From positions 54,344,046 through 54,408,045 of the forward strand of contig NC_088302.1 of NCBI RefSeq assembly GCF_032854445.1: a DNA stretch of 64,000 nucleotides. Reading direction: 5' to 3'. The position numbers were made by a program, and so were the translations under genes. The DNA is from Liolophura sinensis. Taxonomy: Eukaryota > Mollusca > Polyplacophora > Chitonida > Chitonidae. The notes beneath the pieces were generated by a model. That model was given only the letters and a program-made list of their open reading frames with translations, ran no database searches and was not told where the DNA came from. The number at the start of each line of letters is the position of its first letter. Within the stretch, counting starts at the first letter, position 1. Shown here piece by piece: positions 1 through 15,400 of this stretch.

Positions 1-271
1 AACTACAGCTGCAACAGTTGCAATGCTTTAGCCAAACAAGGCAACAAAGATATGATTTCAATCATGGTTAGGAAACTTTTTCAAACGTTGAACCCAGCCA
101 AGAATTGTGTGACTTCTCTTTTCATCCTTTGTTAATTATTACAGTATCAGTTTTCTTGCTTTGGCAGCCAAGAATAGTGAGATCACAGTTATTAACCTGT
201 GTTAAATGTATTCCAGTTATTTCACTTTATTCTAGGAATATTCCAGCCTCTTTCATTACCAGTTATCTTAC
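1..271 (-). other. Left edge: intronic sequence downstream of E69
   Basis: The E69 donor is at 271. No acceptor followed by a Cys module is seen down to position 1, so this is part of the next intron of the giant gene. Confidence 0.6.
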
Positions 272-463
272 CTTGACAGTACATGCCTGCTGTACAATCC
301 AAGCAGTCAGCCAGGTCATTGTTTCCCTCGTTACTGGAGAAGGTACCAGCAGGACAGGTTAGCGGGACACCTGTGCCTGAGGGGCAATAGCTACCCATGG
401 GGCAGATGTACTGGTTAGGGGCCTCACTTGTGTGGTTACAGTACCAACCAGCAAGACAATCAC
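272..463 (-). CDS. E69: last visible Cys-repeat exon; gene continues off the left edge
   Basis: Acceptor TTGACTGTAG, donor CAAG|GTAAGA, phase 1 to phase 1. It encodes DCLAGWYCNHTSEAPNQYIC, PMGSYCPSGTGVPLTCPAGT and CLDCTAGMYCQ. No stop codon is present and positions 1-271 look intronic, so the 3' end lies outside the window. Confidence 0.87.
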
Positions 464-3400
464 CTACAGTCAAATATGATATCATCATAAAATACATTAC
501 ATTACTGCACGGACAACCAACAACCAACCAGCAGTTATTTCACAGAAACCAAAGCATGACACATACACATGTACATGAAGATGGAGAGACTAACCTAAAT
601 TATTACCCTTCACTTATTGCAAGAAAGGCATTTTATTGTATAAGAACATGTGCAAAGTTAACAGTTCTCCAAAAATCAGGTCAATCTTGAGCCTGTAACA
701 GACTGTTCATTCACCTGTGGGTAAAGGTAGCCCAGATGTAGCACAGTACTTCCCACCATCACAGGGCACAGGATGGACAGAGCCCTGGGGGCAGTAGTGA
801 CCAGCTGGACACACACCTCCAGTGGTCATCTCATATGCAGGACAAACACATTCCCAGGTCGGAGTACAGGTCACATTTGACAGCAAATCTCTGGAAAATC
901 AAAAATCAAAATCTGCAAATGTTCAACAATCATCTACATATGCCGTCGAACTATAAAAACTGATCGAACTACCATCAGTGGGCTTTTGTCTAGTGAAATT
1001 ATGGCCTCCACTCAAAAGTTCAATATCTTAGTCTACAAGTACATCATTAATAGAGCTTGACATTTTTGATACAATATAGCGGACATACAATATTTAAAAA
1101 TTTAATAAGAAGTCTGGTTTTGTAACAAACAGTGCACGTTATACCATTAAAAAGAAGCTTTTCTTGTAAAACTGTAAATAAAAGAGGGATTCTATAGGAC
1201 AAAATATCAAGATTTTCATGAAAAGATCATCATCTTAAGGTGGGCCAGCATGAACACTATGCATGTTGTCAATGAAAGTTTTTCCTCCTCACATGGTAGT
1301 TCCGTTTGATGTCAGCAGCATGCCCGGGTCATAGGGGCGCTGCTGGAATGAGCCTCCTGCACAGAAAAATCCAGCATCGCACAGCCCATCAGGTACAGTG
1401 TTGGCCAAACCATTACAGTAGTAACCTGGGGTACACACCTCACAGCTGCTGTCATTGAGGGCACCTGCCAAGTCAAGGGAGGTAAATCAGTCAAGACCAC
1501 GTAAATTCAGACACAGACACTGATGCAGACTTGTATACATGTATGATAAGCACCATTAAATGATAAATGTCCCCTAAACTAACCACTATATCAACCTAGT
1601 CAAGTTAATGACAAAAATTCTGTAGCTAAGGTGATTCTAAAAGATTCAAGCAAAAGGAAACAAATGATTTCCAGTGTTGAAGTAGTTTAAGCAGAACTGT
1701 ACGCTGAAGACATTTTTTTGGAAGTATATAATTCCATCGGAACAAATTCATGCACCAGTCCATTTTGTGAATTTTTTTCTGACATCATAATAAAATTAGG
1801 GTCTGACAGCAACCTGCAGATGGTCGTGGGTTTCGTCTGGGCTCTGTCTGGTTTCCTCCCACCATAATGCTGGCCACAATCGTATAAGTCAAATATTCTT
1901 CAGTACGGGTGCAAAACACCAATTAAATAAATAAATACATAAAAAAATTAGTCTTTTTCTCACATTTCACATCTCAGGTAACAATTTCAGAGAGCTTATT
2001 CAAGCAATTAGGTGTATAAACTACCTAGCTGACAACTCACTATCATTCATACTGATTAAAACAATTATAGTGAATGCCAGCTATCAAGGTTTCTTCTCAT
2101 TAGAATGTTAAATGTATGACTTACAAGAAAAAGGTAAATCAGGATTCTTACCTGTGTTGTTGTTGTAGGTCCCCTTTAAACACGGATACTGGGTGTCAAA
2201 CTCTGTCCCCTCTGGGCAGTAGTGACCAGTAGGACAAGGGAGGGGAATAGCTGTGGCATTGAGGCAGTAGTAGCCTGCGGGTTGGGAATGGCAAGTAAAG
2301 GGGTGTAAATTCCAGATATTTCAACCATATATTACTGAACAACTGTGAACTTAAGACCTAAATAGCAAATGAGGCTATAAGAAAGCTGACAACACACTGT
2401 AAAGAACTTTCTCTCAGGTGATTTCAAACTTTAACTACATAATCCATACACAATTTGGACTTTATTTTATAGGCTTCCTACTGATTTATGTTGCAAAGTT
2501 GATCAAGATGATAATTGGTTCCCTAAATAATAGAAAATTTTTAAATTTCTATTACATAAAAAATTTAAACTCCTACATTTACACTACTGTTGGTTACTTC
2601 TTAAAATCAATTATTACAAATTTCATTAGCGAGTATGTCACAAAAAACTAGATTTTCCATCTTCAATTATGTCTGCTTTGAGACAGTAGAGCTTACCAGG
2701 TGGGCAGGCCAGACAGGCAGGGTTCTGAGGGGTTGGAGTGTAGGTGCCAGCCAGACAGGGGATAGGGTAGCTGGAGCCCTCAGGGCACTCACTTCCAGCA
2801 GGGCACTCATCACCACTCCCTGTGTGGGGCACACTTGAGGATGGGGTAGGTACACTCACACCTGGTAACACATGGGCATGACTGACTGACTGTTTGTTGT
2901 TTAACAATTTTATGCGCAGAGAAAACAAGAGTAATGAACACATTGGGTGATGTCTTAAATCTTAAATTTATGGTCATTATCAGGTCAGTAAACTTTTTGC
3001 AACATTTGTGTTTCATATAAAGCCATGCTTTTAGTCAGTCATCTGTGTAGAGGCTCAATCAAAAAAGGCTGTTTAATTTTTTCACCAATTAAGAAATGTG
3101 AATCATTTCCATTCAACACACTGGTCTGAAGCAGTGTGAAGCATTAGACAAGGGGGAGATAACCCTGTTCAGTTGAGATAGGACCCTCTTACCTGAGACA
3201 CAGTAGTACCCAGCCTGACACAGGCCGGTGGGTGTAGCGCGGCCAGGAGTTGCACAGTACGAACCTCCCACACATGGGGTACACTCCGTCTCATTAGTCA
3301 ACATCAGACGATTACCATAAGTACCTACAACACCATACAGACAATGTACACATACATTTGTGCTGAGGACTCGTCTAACCTTCTAACACATGCGGCAAGC

Positions 3401-6400
3401 ATTATTAGCACTACCACGTTATTCTTGTTAACTTATTATTCTATTTCAACAAGTTTTTTCAACCTGTTAGCAACATTACTAATGTCGCTTACAATATAAT
3501 ATCAAGCATTATTATCATCAAACCAACAAATCCTGATTTATATGCCAGTCTAGGTTCTTTCTTCCATAGCAAAGTCAGCTCAAACTTAATGCACACTAAA
3601 ACATATGAGGCATAAGGCTAAATTATGCACCTCTTTAGAATAACTGATATGACTAGACTATGACTATTCCTGCTTTACCATATTTCGTACACATGACAGG
3701 CAACACCTGCACTAGTGAACAACAATCCATCAAATTTACAATAAACTCTGAATAGTTATCAAATTTTTCATTTTCAACTTAATCTGAATAGTTATCAGAT
3801 TTTCCATTTTCAATGCTGTACTTTAACACATATATCTGGTTTCTCTTGAAACCCTAAAGCCAATGATCTTACCAACAGGGCAGGGAAGGTAGCCACTATC
3901 TGTGCCAGTGGGACAGTAGAATCCCTGAGGGCAAGGGTCTAGGTTAGCTCCGCCGATACAGTAGTGACCCTGAGGACAGGTGTAGCAGGAGGCAGCACCC
4001 GTGTGATTCATGTAGGTGCCTGGGGCACAGGGGGTGCCTGTGTCTGACCCCTCTGGACAGAACTCACCTACAGGGCAGATATCGCCTGTAGCACCATCTA
4101 CAGGTACAGAAAGACAGAGGGAAACTGCTACAGTTTGTAAAACTTCAGATTAAAAGGTGTGCAAGTTTATACGGTTGTCTATATCAGCTTGACAAAATTT
4201 AAAAAAGAAAAGAAAAACATTCACTAAGGTTTCACTACAATATATAAAGATGACATCTGAATTATAGAAAATGTCAGAGAACTACATGTGCATGAATGTA
4301 CGTGTGTTTTTTCACGCTGAATAGATAAGCAATAAATGTGTGCTTCTTCACAGCCAGCTTATAGCCAACAAAGAGCAAAAGATACACAGCTTAACTTGAA
4401 TAGAAGTTAGTGTAATTCTCAACCTTTTCACATGTTTTCAAGGTGTAAAGTTGATATTTCATATTCAAAAATGTTGAGTAATTAGGGTACCAAAGATCTT
4501 GAATTTTACCAGAACTGTACATCCCAAGACTCAACTACCATATTTCTTCAACCTTTTCACAAGTTCACCTGGTGTTGCTCAAAGCATAGTATATGGGCAT
4601 TTCTCTGCCTGAATTAAAAAAAGTACAGCAATGCCCTGATGTAGGAAAACCCACCAAACATAAACCATCACCACGATAATCCAAAGATTGAGGTGGAAAA
4701 ATTGCCTTCAAAGTCGTTCTTTAAAACATGAAATGGTTAAAGAAATAGGGTACATCCACGTAGATTAATACTAATGCTTTCTGCATGTACTACTTCTACA
4801 TAGCCAATACTGAGGAGAGGCAGCTGTTCCATACATGTAACATTACCTGTTGGTGTTGGTTCCCAGGCTTTCTCCACACAGTAGTAACCCGGAGCACACC
4901 TGCCTGTGACTGTATTGTTGCCAGACTCCAGGCAGTAGTACCCTGCCTCACACGGGACACAGTCTGACAGACTCTGCTTGCCTAGTGAGAATCATTTACA
5001 TAGCGTCAAACACAATGTCACTGCCTTTTACGTTTATTTTTTCACTGGTGTTTTACGCCGTACTCAAAAATTTTGTCAATTAGGTGTCAGACTGAGCGGT
5101 CTGGTATATGGATGGAGGGAATTCAAGTGCATGGTGTAAGACACCATCTTTCACCTGAAAGATTCAGCGAAGCCAACGAGAGCTGGAATCTAACACCTGG
5201 CCTCACTGGTCAAGGGCCTGGCATGTTAACCATCTGAGCCAGTGAGAGTGCTCCATTAAGGGTTGTTTTTTTTTAAATAATAACTTTGCTTCACTCAAAA
5301 TTTATTCCATTCTATCCCCTAAGATGTCCATATGCAATCAAAACTAACCCAGTATAAATTACATGTATGACATGATTTTTGACAAACTCTCTCACTTGTT
5401 CCTGGCTGGTAGTATCCCCTCGGACAGGGCACGGGGCTGGGGGTTCCGCTAGGGCAGTAGTGCCCCACTGGACAGAGATAGCCGTAGCTCTCACTGGAGG
5501 GGTTGGGGGTGTAGGCACCCAGCACACAGTAGTGCCCAGCTGTACAGTCCTGGTAGGGCTCCACCAGTCCGGTAGTGGGACATGACATGCCCGGGTCACA
5601 TGGTATACACTCATTAGCGTAACGTAGACCTGTGAAGTTGTTGTAGGTGCCTTCAGGGCATGGCTCACCTATAACAGATCATTGCAATGTTGGTGAACCT
5701 AGACTGTTGGTGGACACTGGTATCTGTATAAAATGATATGACATGAAACTCAGTCCATGTTGAAAATATAACCACAGTGACCTACTCGCAGGTCAAGCTG
5801 CAGTGAGATAACATTATGTTTGAGCTGGACATGACATACCATGAAAGTGAATAAGGATAATTAAGCAGAAGCTCTCTGTGGTAACAACTGCAGTAACACT
5901 TCATAAAGTTACACTTCACAACTTTACATTTCAGAATGTTTACACACTTCAGAATGTTACACTTCACAAAGTTACATTTCAGAAAGTTTATACATTTCAG
6001 AAAGTTGCACTTCACAAAGTTACATTTCAGAATGTTTATACACTTCACGTTACACTTCACAAAGTTACATTTCAGAATGTTTATACACTTCACGTTACAC
6101 TTCACAAAGTTACATTTCAGAATGTTTACACACTTCAGAACATTACACTTCACGAAGTTACATTTCAGAATGTTTACACACTTCACGTTACACTTCACAA
6201 AGTTACATTTCAGAATGTTTATACACTTCACGTTACACTTCACAAAGTTACATTTCAGAATGTTTACACACTTCAGAACGTTACATTTTACATTACACAT
6301 CACAATGCTACACTTTACAATGCTACACCTTACAACATTACACTTCACAAAGACACACTGATTACCCAGTAGTTCAGGAAAGATACCCCTTACCAATGAC

Positions 6401-9400
6401 AGATCCCTGTTCACAGTAGCGACCCACAGGACAAACTCCATCTGCAGGCCTTGGCGTGGACACCCCTCTTCCACAGTAATAGCCTGCATCACACAGTCCC
6501 TCAGGGGCGGGTAACCCTGGGGTTTCGCAGTAGGAGCCATGGATACATTGCCGACACTCAACTGTGGCAAAAACAGATAGAACATGAAGAGTTAATAATA
6601 TTCAACTGGGAAAGACAGAGCAAAACAAAGTGTGTATATTCAACCCATTATACTTTGATATAGCCTTTCCATGCATTAAACAATTATTTATTTATTTACT
6701 TTTCCTTTTGTTTCATTGGTGCTTATAATTTATCACTTTTTCACGATAAAGCTTGAAGACAATAAAATATTGTTATTCAGGCAAAAAAAAAGTAGGTGCT
6801 CTTGTAAATTTAGTATCAGCAATTTCACTGAGCTCTTATACAAATTCTCCACTGAATGACAGTAGTATTATCACAGCACCTGTCATTTCGAGCTAGTGTG
6901 TGGCCTTACCGTCAGACTCAAGTCTGTCTGCATCGCCATAAGACCCAGGTGGGCATGGGTTCTCATACGCATGTTTTGTTCCTGTGGGGCAGTAATAACC
7001 CTGGGGACAGTTCACTGGGTCTATGATCCCAGTCACATTGCCCAGCTGGTAAGGGTCACAGTAAAACCGTGATGGACAGGGATCACAATCCGCTTGACCT
7101 CTCGATGGTTGGTATGTTCCTGTGAAGAAACAAACAGAGATATGTACTGACATCCTTGAAATGAAGACGAACAAAAATGTTTTTCACACACATCTCATTA
7201 CAGGTTGCCTCAAAAACTTTACAGGTAAGTTGAAACATCTCAACAAAACAGTGTATGTCATCCTCAGATCTACTATTAATTAATCTACTATTAATGTACT
7301 ATTAATGTACTATTAATGCTGAACGTTACTGAACAGAAAGGCATGTCCTTATATTTTTGCAGATTATAGATTTTCTGTTTTGATTACCAGTGATTACTGA
7401 TCTGCCTTCCTGACTTACCTCGTGGGCAGATCTCTGGGGCTGGGCTCCCCTGTGGGCATCTGGACCCCTTTGGGCAGTCGTACTGGGCAGGGGTAGGAGA
7501 TGTCTGTCCCCCAGGACAGTAAAACCCAGGGTCACATGGACCACTCTCCACAACCAGGCCCTCACCGTCACAGTAATACCCTGTAATGCACAGGTGGGCA
7601 TAGGTACATTATGGGAATGTAGCATCAACAATTGAGACTTCTCTAAATAATAATCATTATCACACCCACACGTAGGACAGTCCTAGCACCCACACATAGG
7701 ACAGTCCTAGCACCCACACGTAGGACAGTCCTAGCACCCACACGTAGGACAGTCCTAGCACCCACAGGTCGGACAGTCCTAGCACCCACAAGTAGGACAG
7801 TCCTAGCACCCACACGTAGGACAGTCCTAGCACCCACACGTAGGACAGTCCTAGCACCCACACGTAGGACAGTCCCAGCATCCACACGTAGGACAGTCCT
7901 AGTACCCACAAGTAGGACAGTCCTAGCACCCACACGTAGGACAGTCCTAGCACCCACAAGTAGGACAGTCCTAGCACCCACACGTAAGACAGTCCTAGCA
8001 CCCACACGTAGGACAGTCCTAGCACCCACATGCAAGACAGTCCTAGCACCCACACGCAAGACAGTCCTAGCACCCACACATAAGACAGTCCTAGCACCCA
8101 CACGTAGGACAGTCCTAGCACCCACACGTAGGACAGTCCTAGCACCCACAAGTAGGACAGTCCTAGCACCCACACGTAGGACAGTCCTCGCACCCACAAG
8201 TAGGACAGACCTAGTACCCACACGTAGGACAGTCCTAGCACCCACACGTAGGACAGTCCTAGCACCCACAAGTAGGACAGTCCTAGCACCCACACGTAGG
8301 ACAGTCCTAGCACCCACAAGTAGGACAGTCCTAGCAACAAATGCTTCTATTTTCACTGAAAACATAGTTAACAGACTGCGGCCAAAATTATGAAGTGGGT
8401 GAACTATGGTAGTCCTAAGCAGGTCACACAGACTTCTTTCTTTCTTCACCTGTAACAATTATTTTATTCCTTTTATTCAAGAGCCCTAATTATACTCCTT
8501 GATATGAAAGTGCCATCCAGCATAAAATAAAAGGTTTGGGTAAGAAAGCAAACACATCTGACTATCAGATGTAGGTGAGTAAACGAATATAAAAGCATGA
8601 CCAATTTCGTCTGGGTTGGACTCACCAGCAAATCATTGCCTCTTTCTTTACACTCATACTGTTAGTACACTAATTTAGTTGAAAGTTTTCTTTTACTCTC
8701 CTGAAATACAGGGCAGTCATATTACTGTACCTGGTGTACATGGCCTGCAGTCAGAGACGTTGATGGTCCCAGAGACGTTAGAGAAGGTTCCCGAAGGGCA
8801 GGGTGTAGCCGTTCCTGACCCCTCCTCGCAGTAGTGCCCCTCCCAACAACGATAGGCTGCAGGGCTGGGCTCACTCTGCCCACTAGGACAGAAATACCCT
8901 GCATCGCAAGGGCCTGTAAATGAAACACATGACTGATGGGAGATCTTAATAAACCTCAATCAATAATAAACAACTATAAAAACAGAATTATTTCTTCTTG
9001 TGTTTAAATATCAAAAGAACAAAAATCTAGGATATTTAACTGGTCTTGATTATAAAGTCCTACTCGAGAATAATGACTTAGTCTAGTTTAATCTCACAAT
9101 AACGCAGGTCGATGGTGTATAAGCGAAATATTTTTGAGTACATAGTAGAATACAAATTAAATAAATAAATGCTATACCAAAATTCTCAACAAAATGCCTG
9201 GGTTGTGGCTTTGTGGGACATACCTGACGGTGATGAGAGCTCATAGTCAGCACAGTACGATCCTGGATCACAGCTGATCGGTGCAGACGAGCCTGAAGGG
9301 CAATATGACCCCGGCTGACATTTACCGCCAGTGAAAGGTACATCAGGACATGTGCACAAGTCTACACTGCTGAAATTCCCTGATAAAACACAACAGATTT

Positions 9401-12400
9401 CAAAATAGTTTCACTCTGAAAGTTACATCATTCTTTTAGGTGAAACATTTCCAATAAAAGCAAAATTCTGCATAATGTCTAGTTTCCAGAGAATTACATC
9501 AACAACCAAAGTGGACACACCTTTAGCATTTCGCATGGATAAAAAGCTTAATCTGATAATACTTTAACACTTGGGATAAGTTAGAATAATTCAACCCAGA
9601 TCAATCTGCATTTTCTCATTACATTACTTACAAACCAATACTTGTCACCTGTAATACAAATGTCTTAAATCAACAGCAGAAGTGAAATTCCCTGGTGAAA
9701 TCAAATACCATGAAATTTAATCTCATAATTTTACTTCTGCTGTTTAAAATCATAGACACTCAAAGTGAAGAATTAATTCAGCCTTTTCAGTAGGGGAAGA
9801 GCTCTCTTTCTCACATGACTGTTCCCTGGATTCCGTGACTCTAACCTTACCTATGACCACGGGTTTGGCTTGGACGGCCCTGCCAGTACAGTACCATCCC
9901 TCAGTGCAGTTCCCTGTGGGTGATGCCAGCCCATCCCCCTCACAATACTGTCCAGGCAGGCAGTCCAGACAGGCAAGGCTGTTGTCCTGGGTGGTCAGCG
10001 GGTTGTACGTCCCTGACGGGCACTTGTGCTCAGTGTCAAACTCTGTACCAGGGCTGCAGTAGTGACCGACAGGACAGGGGAAAGAATAGGGGTCACTGGT
10101 GTTCTGTAGACAGTAATATCCCCCTGGACACTGCTGACAAGAAGACTGACCTGTAACCATGACGATTTGAGACAAGGTGGTGAAAGTATGCCTGGTTAAT
10201 TTGTTTATTCACAAGGTAATACATGTATGAACAAACACTATATACACGTACAAATCAGCCACACTATACCATTTATTCACTCTTTTGAATTAAGCATGCA
10301 TGTACATGTAAGATAAGCAATATTACAAACAAATGATGGCATCTAGGGTATCCTATTGTGATAGCTCAGTTCCTCAATCTTTTGTTTTCTTTGTGAACTA
10401 GGCTTGAACATTTTGCTGTTATTGAAACTCTTCTTACAAACACATCTAAGCAGTCTTACAGATGTACTGGGCGAATTTCTAGCAGATTATGCCTTCTGCA
10501 AAGAAATGTATTTCAATATTTCCACAAAGCAGTTCTGTATTTTGTTACAAAGGTCAAATTCTAATCTCTCACTATGTACAGTACAACTCAAGCTAAAAGT
10601 CAATTGTTTGCCGCTTGTATTGCCCTTCGTGACACTGAATAACGCTCCACTGGCACGTGACAAACTCTCTACTGGGCTGTGTCGGAGACCTGCTGAGGCA
10701 CGCAGGATTATGGTTGGAAGGTGTGAATATTGCTCTTTCTTCAGACATAGGCCCGTCCTTGTTTGCAAGCCCTAAGGTGTTGTCCCCTTGAACATATCTG
10801 AACATATACTTGGGCATGAAAAGCTGAAAATTTACCTTGCAATATATAACCTACCTCTGCACAACAAAATCAGTTTATCAACTTGAACACGGGAGTAAAT
10901 ATGCTATCAAAGTGATGTCGACGATCGGCACACTAATTTTGTTTATTTATTTGTTTATTTCATTGATGTTTTACACCGTACTCAAGAATATTTCACTTAT
11001 ACAATGGCGGCCAGCATTATGGTGGGAGGAAACTGGGCAGAGCCCGGGGGGAATCCACGACCATCCGCAGAGTGCTGGCAGACCTTCCCACGTATGGCTG
11101 GAGAGGAAGCCAGCATGAGCTGGAATTAAACTCAAGGGACGGCATTGGTGAGAGGTTCCAGGGCCATTATGCTGCGCTAGCACACTAACCGACTGAGCGA
11201 CTTTCTAGTGAATAAAGCATGTGCAATAGCACAAATATGTCGCGTTTGTATAATGGTGATGACTAATTAACATTATGTATTCATATTACTGCAAAGATCG
11301 TCTAAGTCTCATGCCAAAAGAACTAAAAAAAAAAAAGAAAAGATAACCCAGAGCACATATGTTCAAGTCAGATTTGGGCATCACCAGACTGCACACCTTT
11401 CATGCTAATTCCAGTGGACGGACATGTAGGCCGAGCTTCAGCTACCGATGTTTTCAACAAGTAACCCGAAATGGCTGGTGTATTTGTTTTTAATCTGACT
11501 GGTGTGTTAACTCAGTTTTCAAGATTAACCTACATCACTAATTGTCTATATAGACTTGCTCAGTTGCTGACCAAATGGTCACCCGGGGAGTTGTACAGGC
11601 GAGTGATTTACACAGTAAATTTAGCTCCAGCAGCCAGTTTTGAGATTAATTTATTCCTACTGTTTACAATTTTCAAAACCATACAGTGTTTGTCAGTCAA
11701 TAAAGTCTGACACTTGTGAACATCATCTGCTTACTCAAATACAACATGCCTATCGTTCTTAGTGTCACTGTTGGACACTAAACCTACGTGAATTTTTCTT
11801 CCAGTATCTGCATGACATTTCCGAATATTTTATTTAGACAGACATCTATCTTAATCCCAGATTAACCCTACAATAATCTACTTTGCTGTTGCTTTGCACA
11901 GTCAGTGCTTAGGCCTACAAGCCCTACACAAACATTGCACAAACTCCCTACAAGACCTCTACGATAGCGCTAATATCCTGCCTGGTTTTGACTTTTAGCC
12001 TGAGCTGTACTGTACATGCAGAATTTGTGATGTTAGTTTTTCTGACTTTCATTAGATGTTCTGGTTTTCATGGTATTACCTGGACTGGATGTGAAGGAGC
12101 CAGCTGGGCAGGGCATGGGTATCGTGGAACCTCTTAGGCAGAAAGACCCTACAGGGCACTCAGCCCCAACACCCTTGTGGGGAGAAGAGGAGGTAGGCGT
12201 GGCGGTGTCTACCCCATATTCGCAGTAATACCTGGCCTGACACTCTCCTTCCACATCAGGCAATCCCGCTGTACCACAATAATAGCCACCTGTGAAGGGA
12301 AGGGACAGGATAGGGGTAAATCATCGGAATCAACAGAGCTGATACATGATCTAACAGTCATGCTAGAATTCCAAGACGTACATTAAAATTTTAGCACAAT

Positions 12401-15400
12401 GAAGAATTTGTAATGTTGAATCAGACTAAAGCTACATGCGGGTCTTCATCAGTACTTCAGTCTTTGGTCTGATGATTCACAAAATTACATGATTCACTCT
12501 ACATCATTGATTGGATAACAAACATATCAACGATAGTGCCCACATGTCCTGGCAACACACTTGAAACCACACAAAGCTTATTCAATACAGTATAGCCTAG
12601 TTATTGTGCGCTGTTTTGGGGAAGCTTCTTTAGGGCATTATAGGCTACATCATACTGTAACGAAATCACCTTGAGATCCTATATAGGCCTATGTGGTTTT
12701 GAACTGTGTTTTGTCAAATGCATTTTCATTGTTAGTTTACTATAAATGAGTAAAAGTTCTGTTACCTAAAGATCCAATCATAGTGTTCTACGATACACAA
12801 GGTTTTTATATATGGAGTGCCAGCATCTCGGCACTGTCTTGCTCATATCCTGCGAAGATGGCCTGCTATTGCTTAAGCACAGTCATACCAGCATCTCAGC
12901 ACTGTCCTGCTCATATCCTGCGAAACTGGCCTGCTATTGCTTAAGCATAGTCATACCAGCATCTCGGCACTGTCCTGCTCATATCCTGCGAAGATGGCCT
13001 GCTATTGCTTAAGCATAGTCATACCAGCATCTCGGCACTGTCCTGCTCATATCCTGCGAAGATGGCCTGCTATTGCTTAAGCATGGGCCTGAGGTGATCT
13101 ACTAAACTCTGTGTATTTTAAACCTTTCCACAAAATAAAATCAGTTAATGTAGGTTCGCCCACTATTTTTACACCTGGTATCCACTTTGTCTATGCCTGC
13201 TCGTATCAGAAGTAACTCATGGAATTCAAAATGCCTCAGATGCACAATGGTGGACTTGCTAGACTACTATGAACTTGATCATGTACCCCCATTACATACA
13301 TGTAGCTACTGAACAAAATAAAAAATAATGCAACAGCAACAATGCCCCATGAAATTGGAATCAAACTTGCTTGCCAGGAAATGTAATTATTCATAGAAAA
13401 GTTCTTTTAGTTTTGCTTATGCCGATGTGATATTCAAAATCTTAAACCTAAAATACTGAAATTACTCCTGGATCAAACACCAACAGTAAGAAATAAAGCG
13501 AATGATCCAGGGCTATTTACATATATTTCTTGCTGAAAATCCTAGTTTGTTAGCTGTTTTAGATGTTGTCATTCAAAATGTAAGCCTTCTCATATAAAAG
13601 CACACCACCGATTTTGGGGGGGCAAGATTTGGGTCGCATTATATTTCTGAGCATCATTACTTGCAAAACTGGTAGTTTTGTGTCTATTTAAGGAAATATG
13701 ACTGTGTCTCCAAAAATCCTCTGATCCCACACAAAATTTGCTGTACATCATCTGAACACTGTTGCTCCTACTTTCTAACCCCCGGCTCTCACCTAGACAT
13801 GGTGTACACTGGTCCTCCCTGGCCAGGCCTGTCCGATTCCCAAAGCTACCTGTCGGGCAGGCCTGTAGGTCTGCCCCTGTCCCCTCGGGGCAGTAGTAGC
13901 CTTGCCTGCAGGGGTCAGCCCGGTCACGGTTCACACAGTAGTGCCCCTCTGGGCAGACCAGACAGGCTGCAGCCCCCGTGAAGTTCATGTAGGTTCCGTT
14001 ACCACAGGGTTGTGGGGCAGGGGATCCCTCCACACAGAAATGACCCTCAGGACAAATGTCACCTGTAATGTAATGAAGGGCAAAACTAGTTACCCGGAGA
14101 CACTGTCCAATTAACCTAATTAACCGAAGAGAACAAGTCTAAAAAAGCTACTAGCATTCAAAAACCTATTCACATACTACTGAAAAGCTCCTTAATATTG
14201 ATATAAATTGTGATAGCACTTAAACATGGAAGCCATGCTCTTTTCCAACATACCCCATCAGTACTATGGTGGTCAAAATTTCTTATTCAAACCCGTACCT
14301 GTGATACCATCCGTTGGAATGCTTGAGTTAGCTCCCCTGGTGCAGTAGAATCCAGCGCTGCATGGACCAGTGACATTAACCTTGCCCAATCCCTCGCAAA
14401 AATAACCTATAGAAAAAAACAACATATCACATGTTATTTCTTTAAACCCACACTGTACATGACATGTGGTTAAATTATAAACAAGTTTTGTATAACTTGA
14501 TATTAACACTTATCAATGAAGACATGTTAAAAGCATGCTTCTCAAGTGCTGTATAAAAGCAGTGACAGCATCCTTGGACAACTGTCCATTCCTGATTCAC
14601 AGCAGGAAAACTTGCAAAACAAAAACTAAAAAAAAACACTTGTCTTGTTCTCAGTAGCAAAAAGAACAGCTACAAGATTAGTCATTTTATTTTACTATTA
14701 AAACTTCCTGACCATGATTTCCATCCACATTTTTTCAGTAATCTCTTCAAGTGATTTTTGTAAAGGCTTGATACTTTGCACTTGAATTGTTACATTCTTG
14801 TTTGCTTAAAGTTTAACTCTGCTTTCATCATTATTTGCATTTTATAACAACAGAACAGAAAGCCTGCACACATAAATGTTACACCAACTTACCAGGAGTG
14901 CATGGAACACACTGATCAACATCACCGAGACCAGTGCTGTCAGAGAAAGTCCCTGTGGGGCAGGATTCTGGGGTGTGGGTACCATTAACACAGTAGTGAC
15001 CACTTGTGCAGACATCACCATAGGCTTCCCCAACTGGGTTAGGCTGTACAGAACTCAGACTACAGAAATGACCTGAAATAGTTCAGATAGTACACCAGTT
15101 TGTTAAACAACTGGACCAAATCCAGGTAACATCACTGTTGTTTTTATTACCTCAAGCAATCTTACCTTAATAAGTAAGGGAGAGAACTAGGTTTGAATAT
15201 ATTCTACCACAGAGAAGTTCAACTAAAAGTTTATGCTTTCAGACAGATGAAATGGCATTCCTCAGTCAGCCATGGAATCAACATTAATTAACAGCATTAC
15301 AGGTATAATTTTGTGTACTGTGCTTCATGTTTCATTTCAATCCTACTACTAGCAATCATGTAAAGTTCAAACCATGCCTCATCTTCAGAAAGATACAGAG

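Noticed and set aside
5878-6372. Overlapping open frames on both strands rich in TLHKVTFQ or CNFVKCN
   Set aside because: Low-complexity tandem repeat; open on both strands for the same reason. The only real coding nearby is E60, which ends at 6394.
7643-8458. Long minus-strand open frames of repeating ARTVLRVG / LGLSYVWV
   Set aside because: They are products of the 24-bp minisatellite, whose period is a multiple of three; there is no splice or family support and they sit in an intron.
10590-10820. Minus-strand open frame of about 74 codons with SRSPTQPSREFVTCQWSVI
   Set aside because: Not a Cys module and no acceptor or donor joins it in phase to E54 or E55, which already join each other correctly. 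It may be part of a dispersed repeat, but I cannot identify it.
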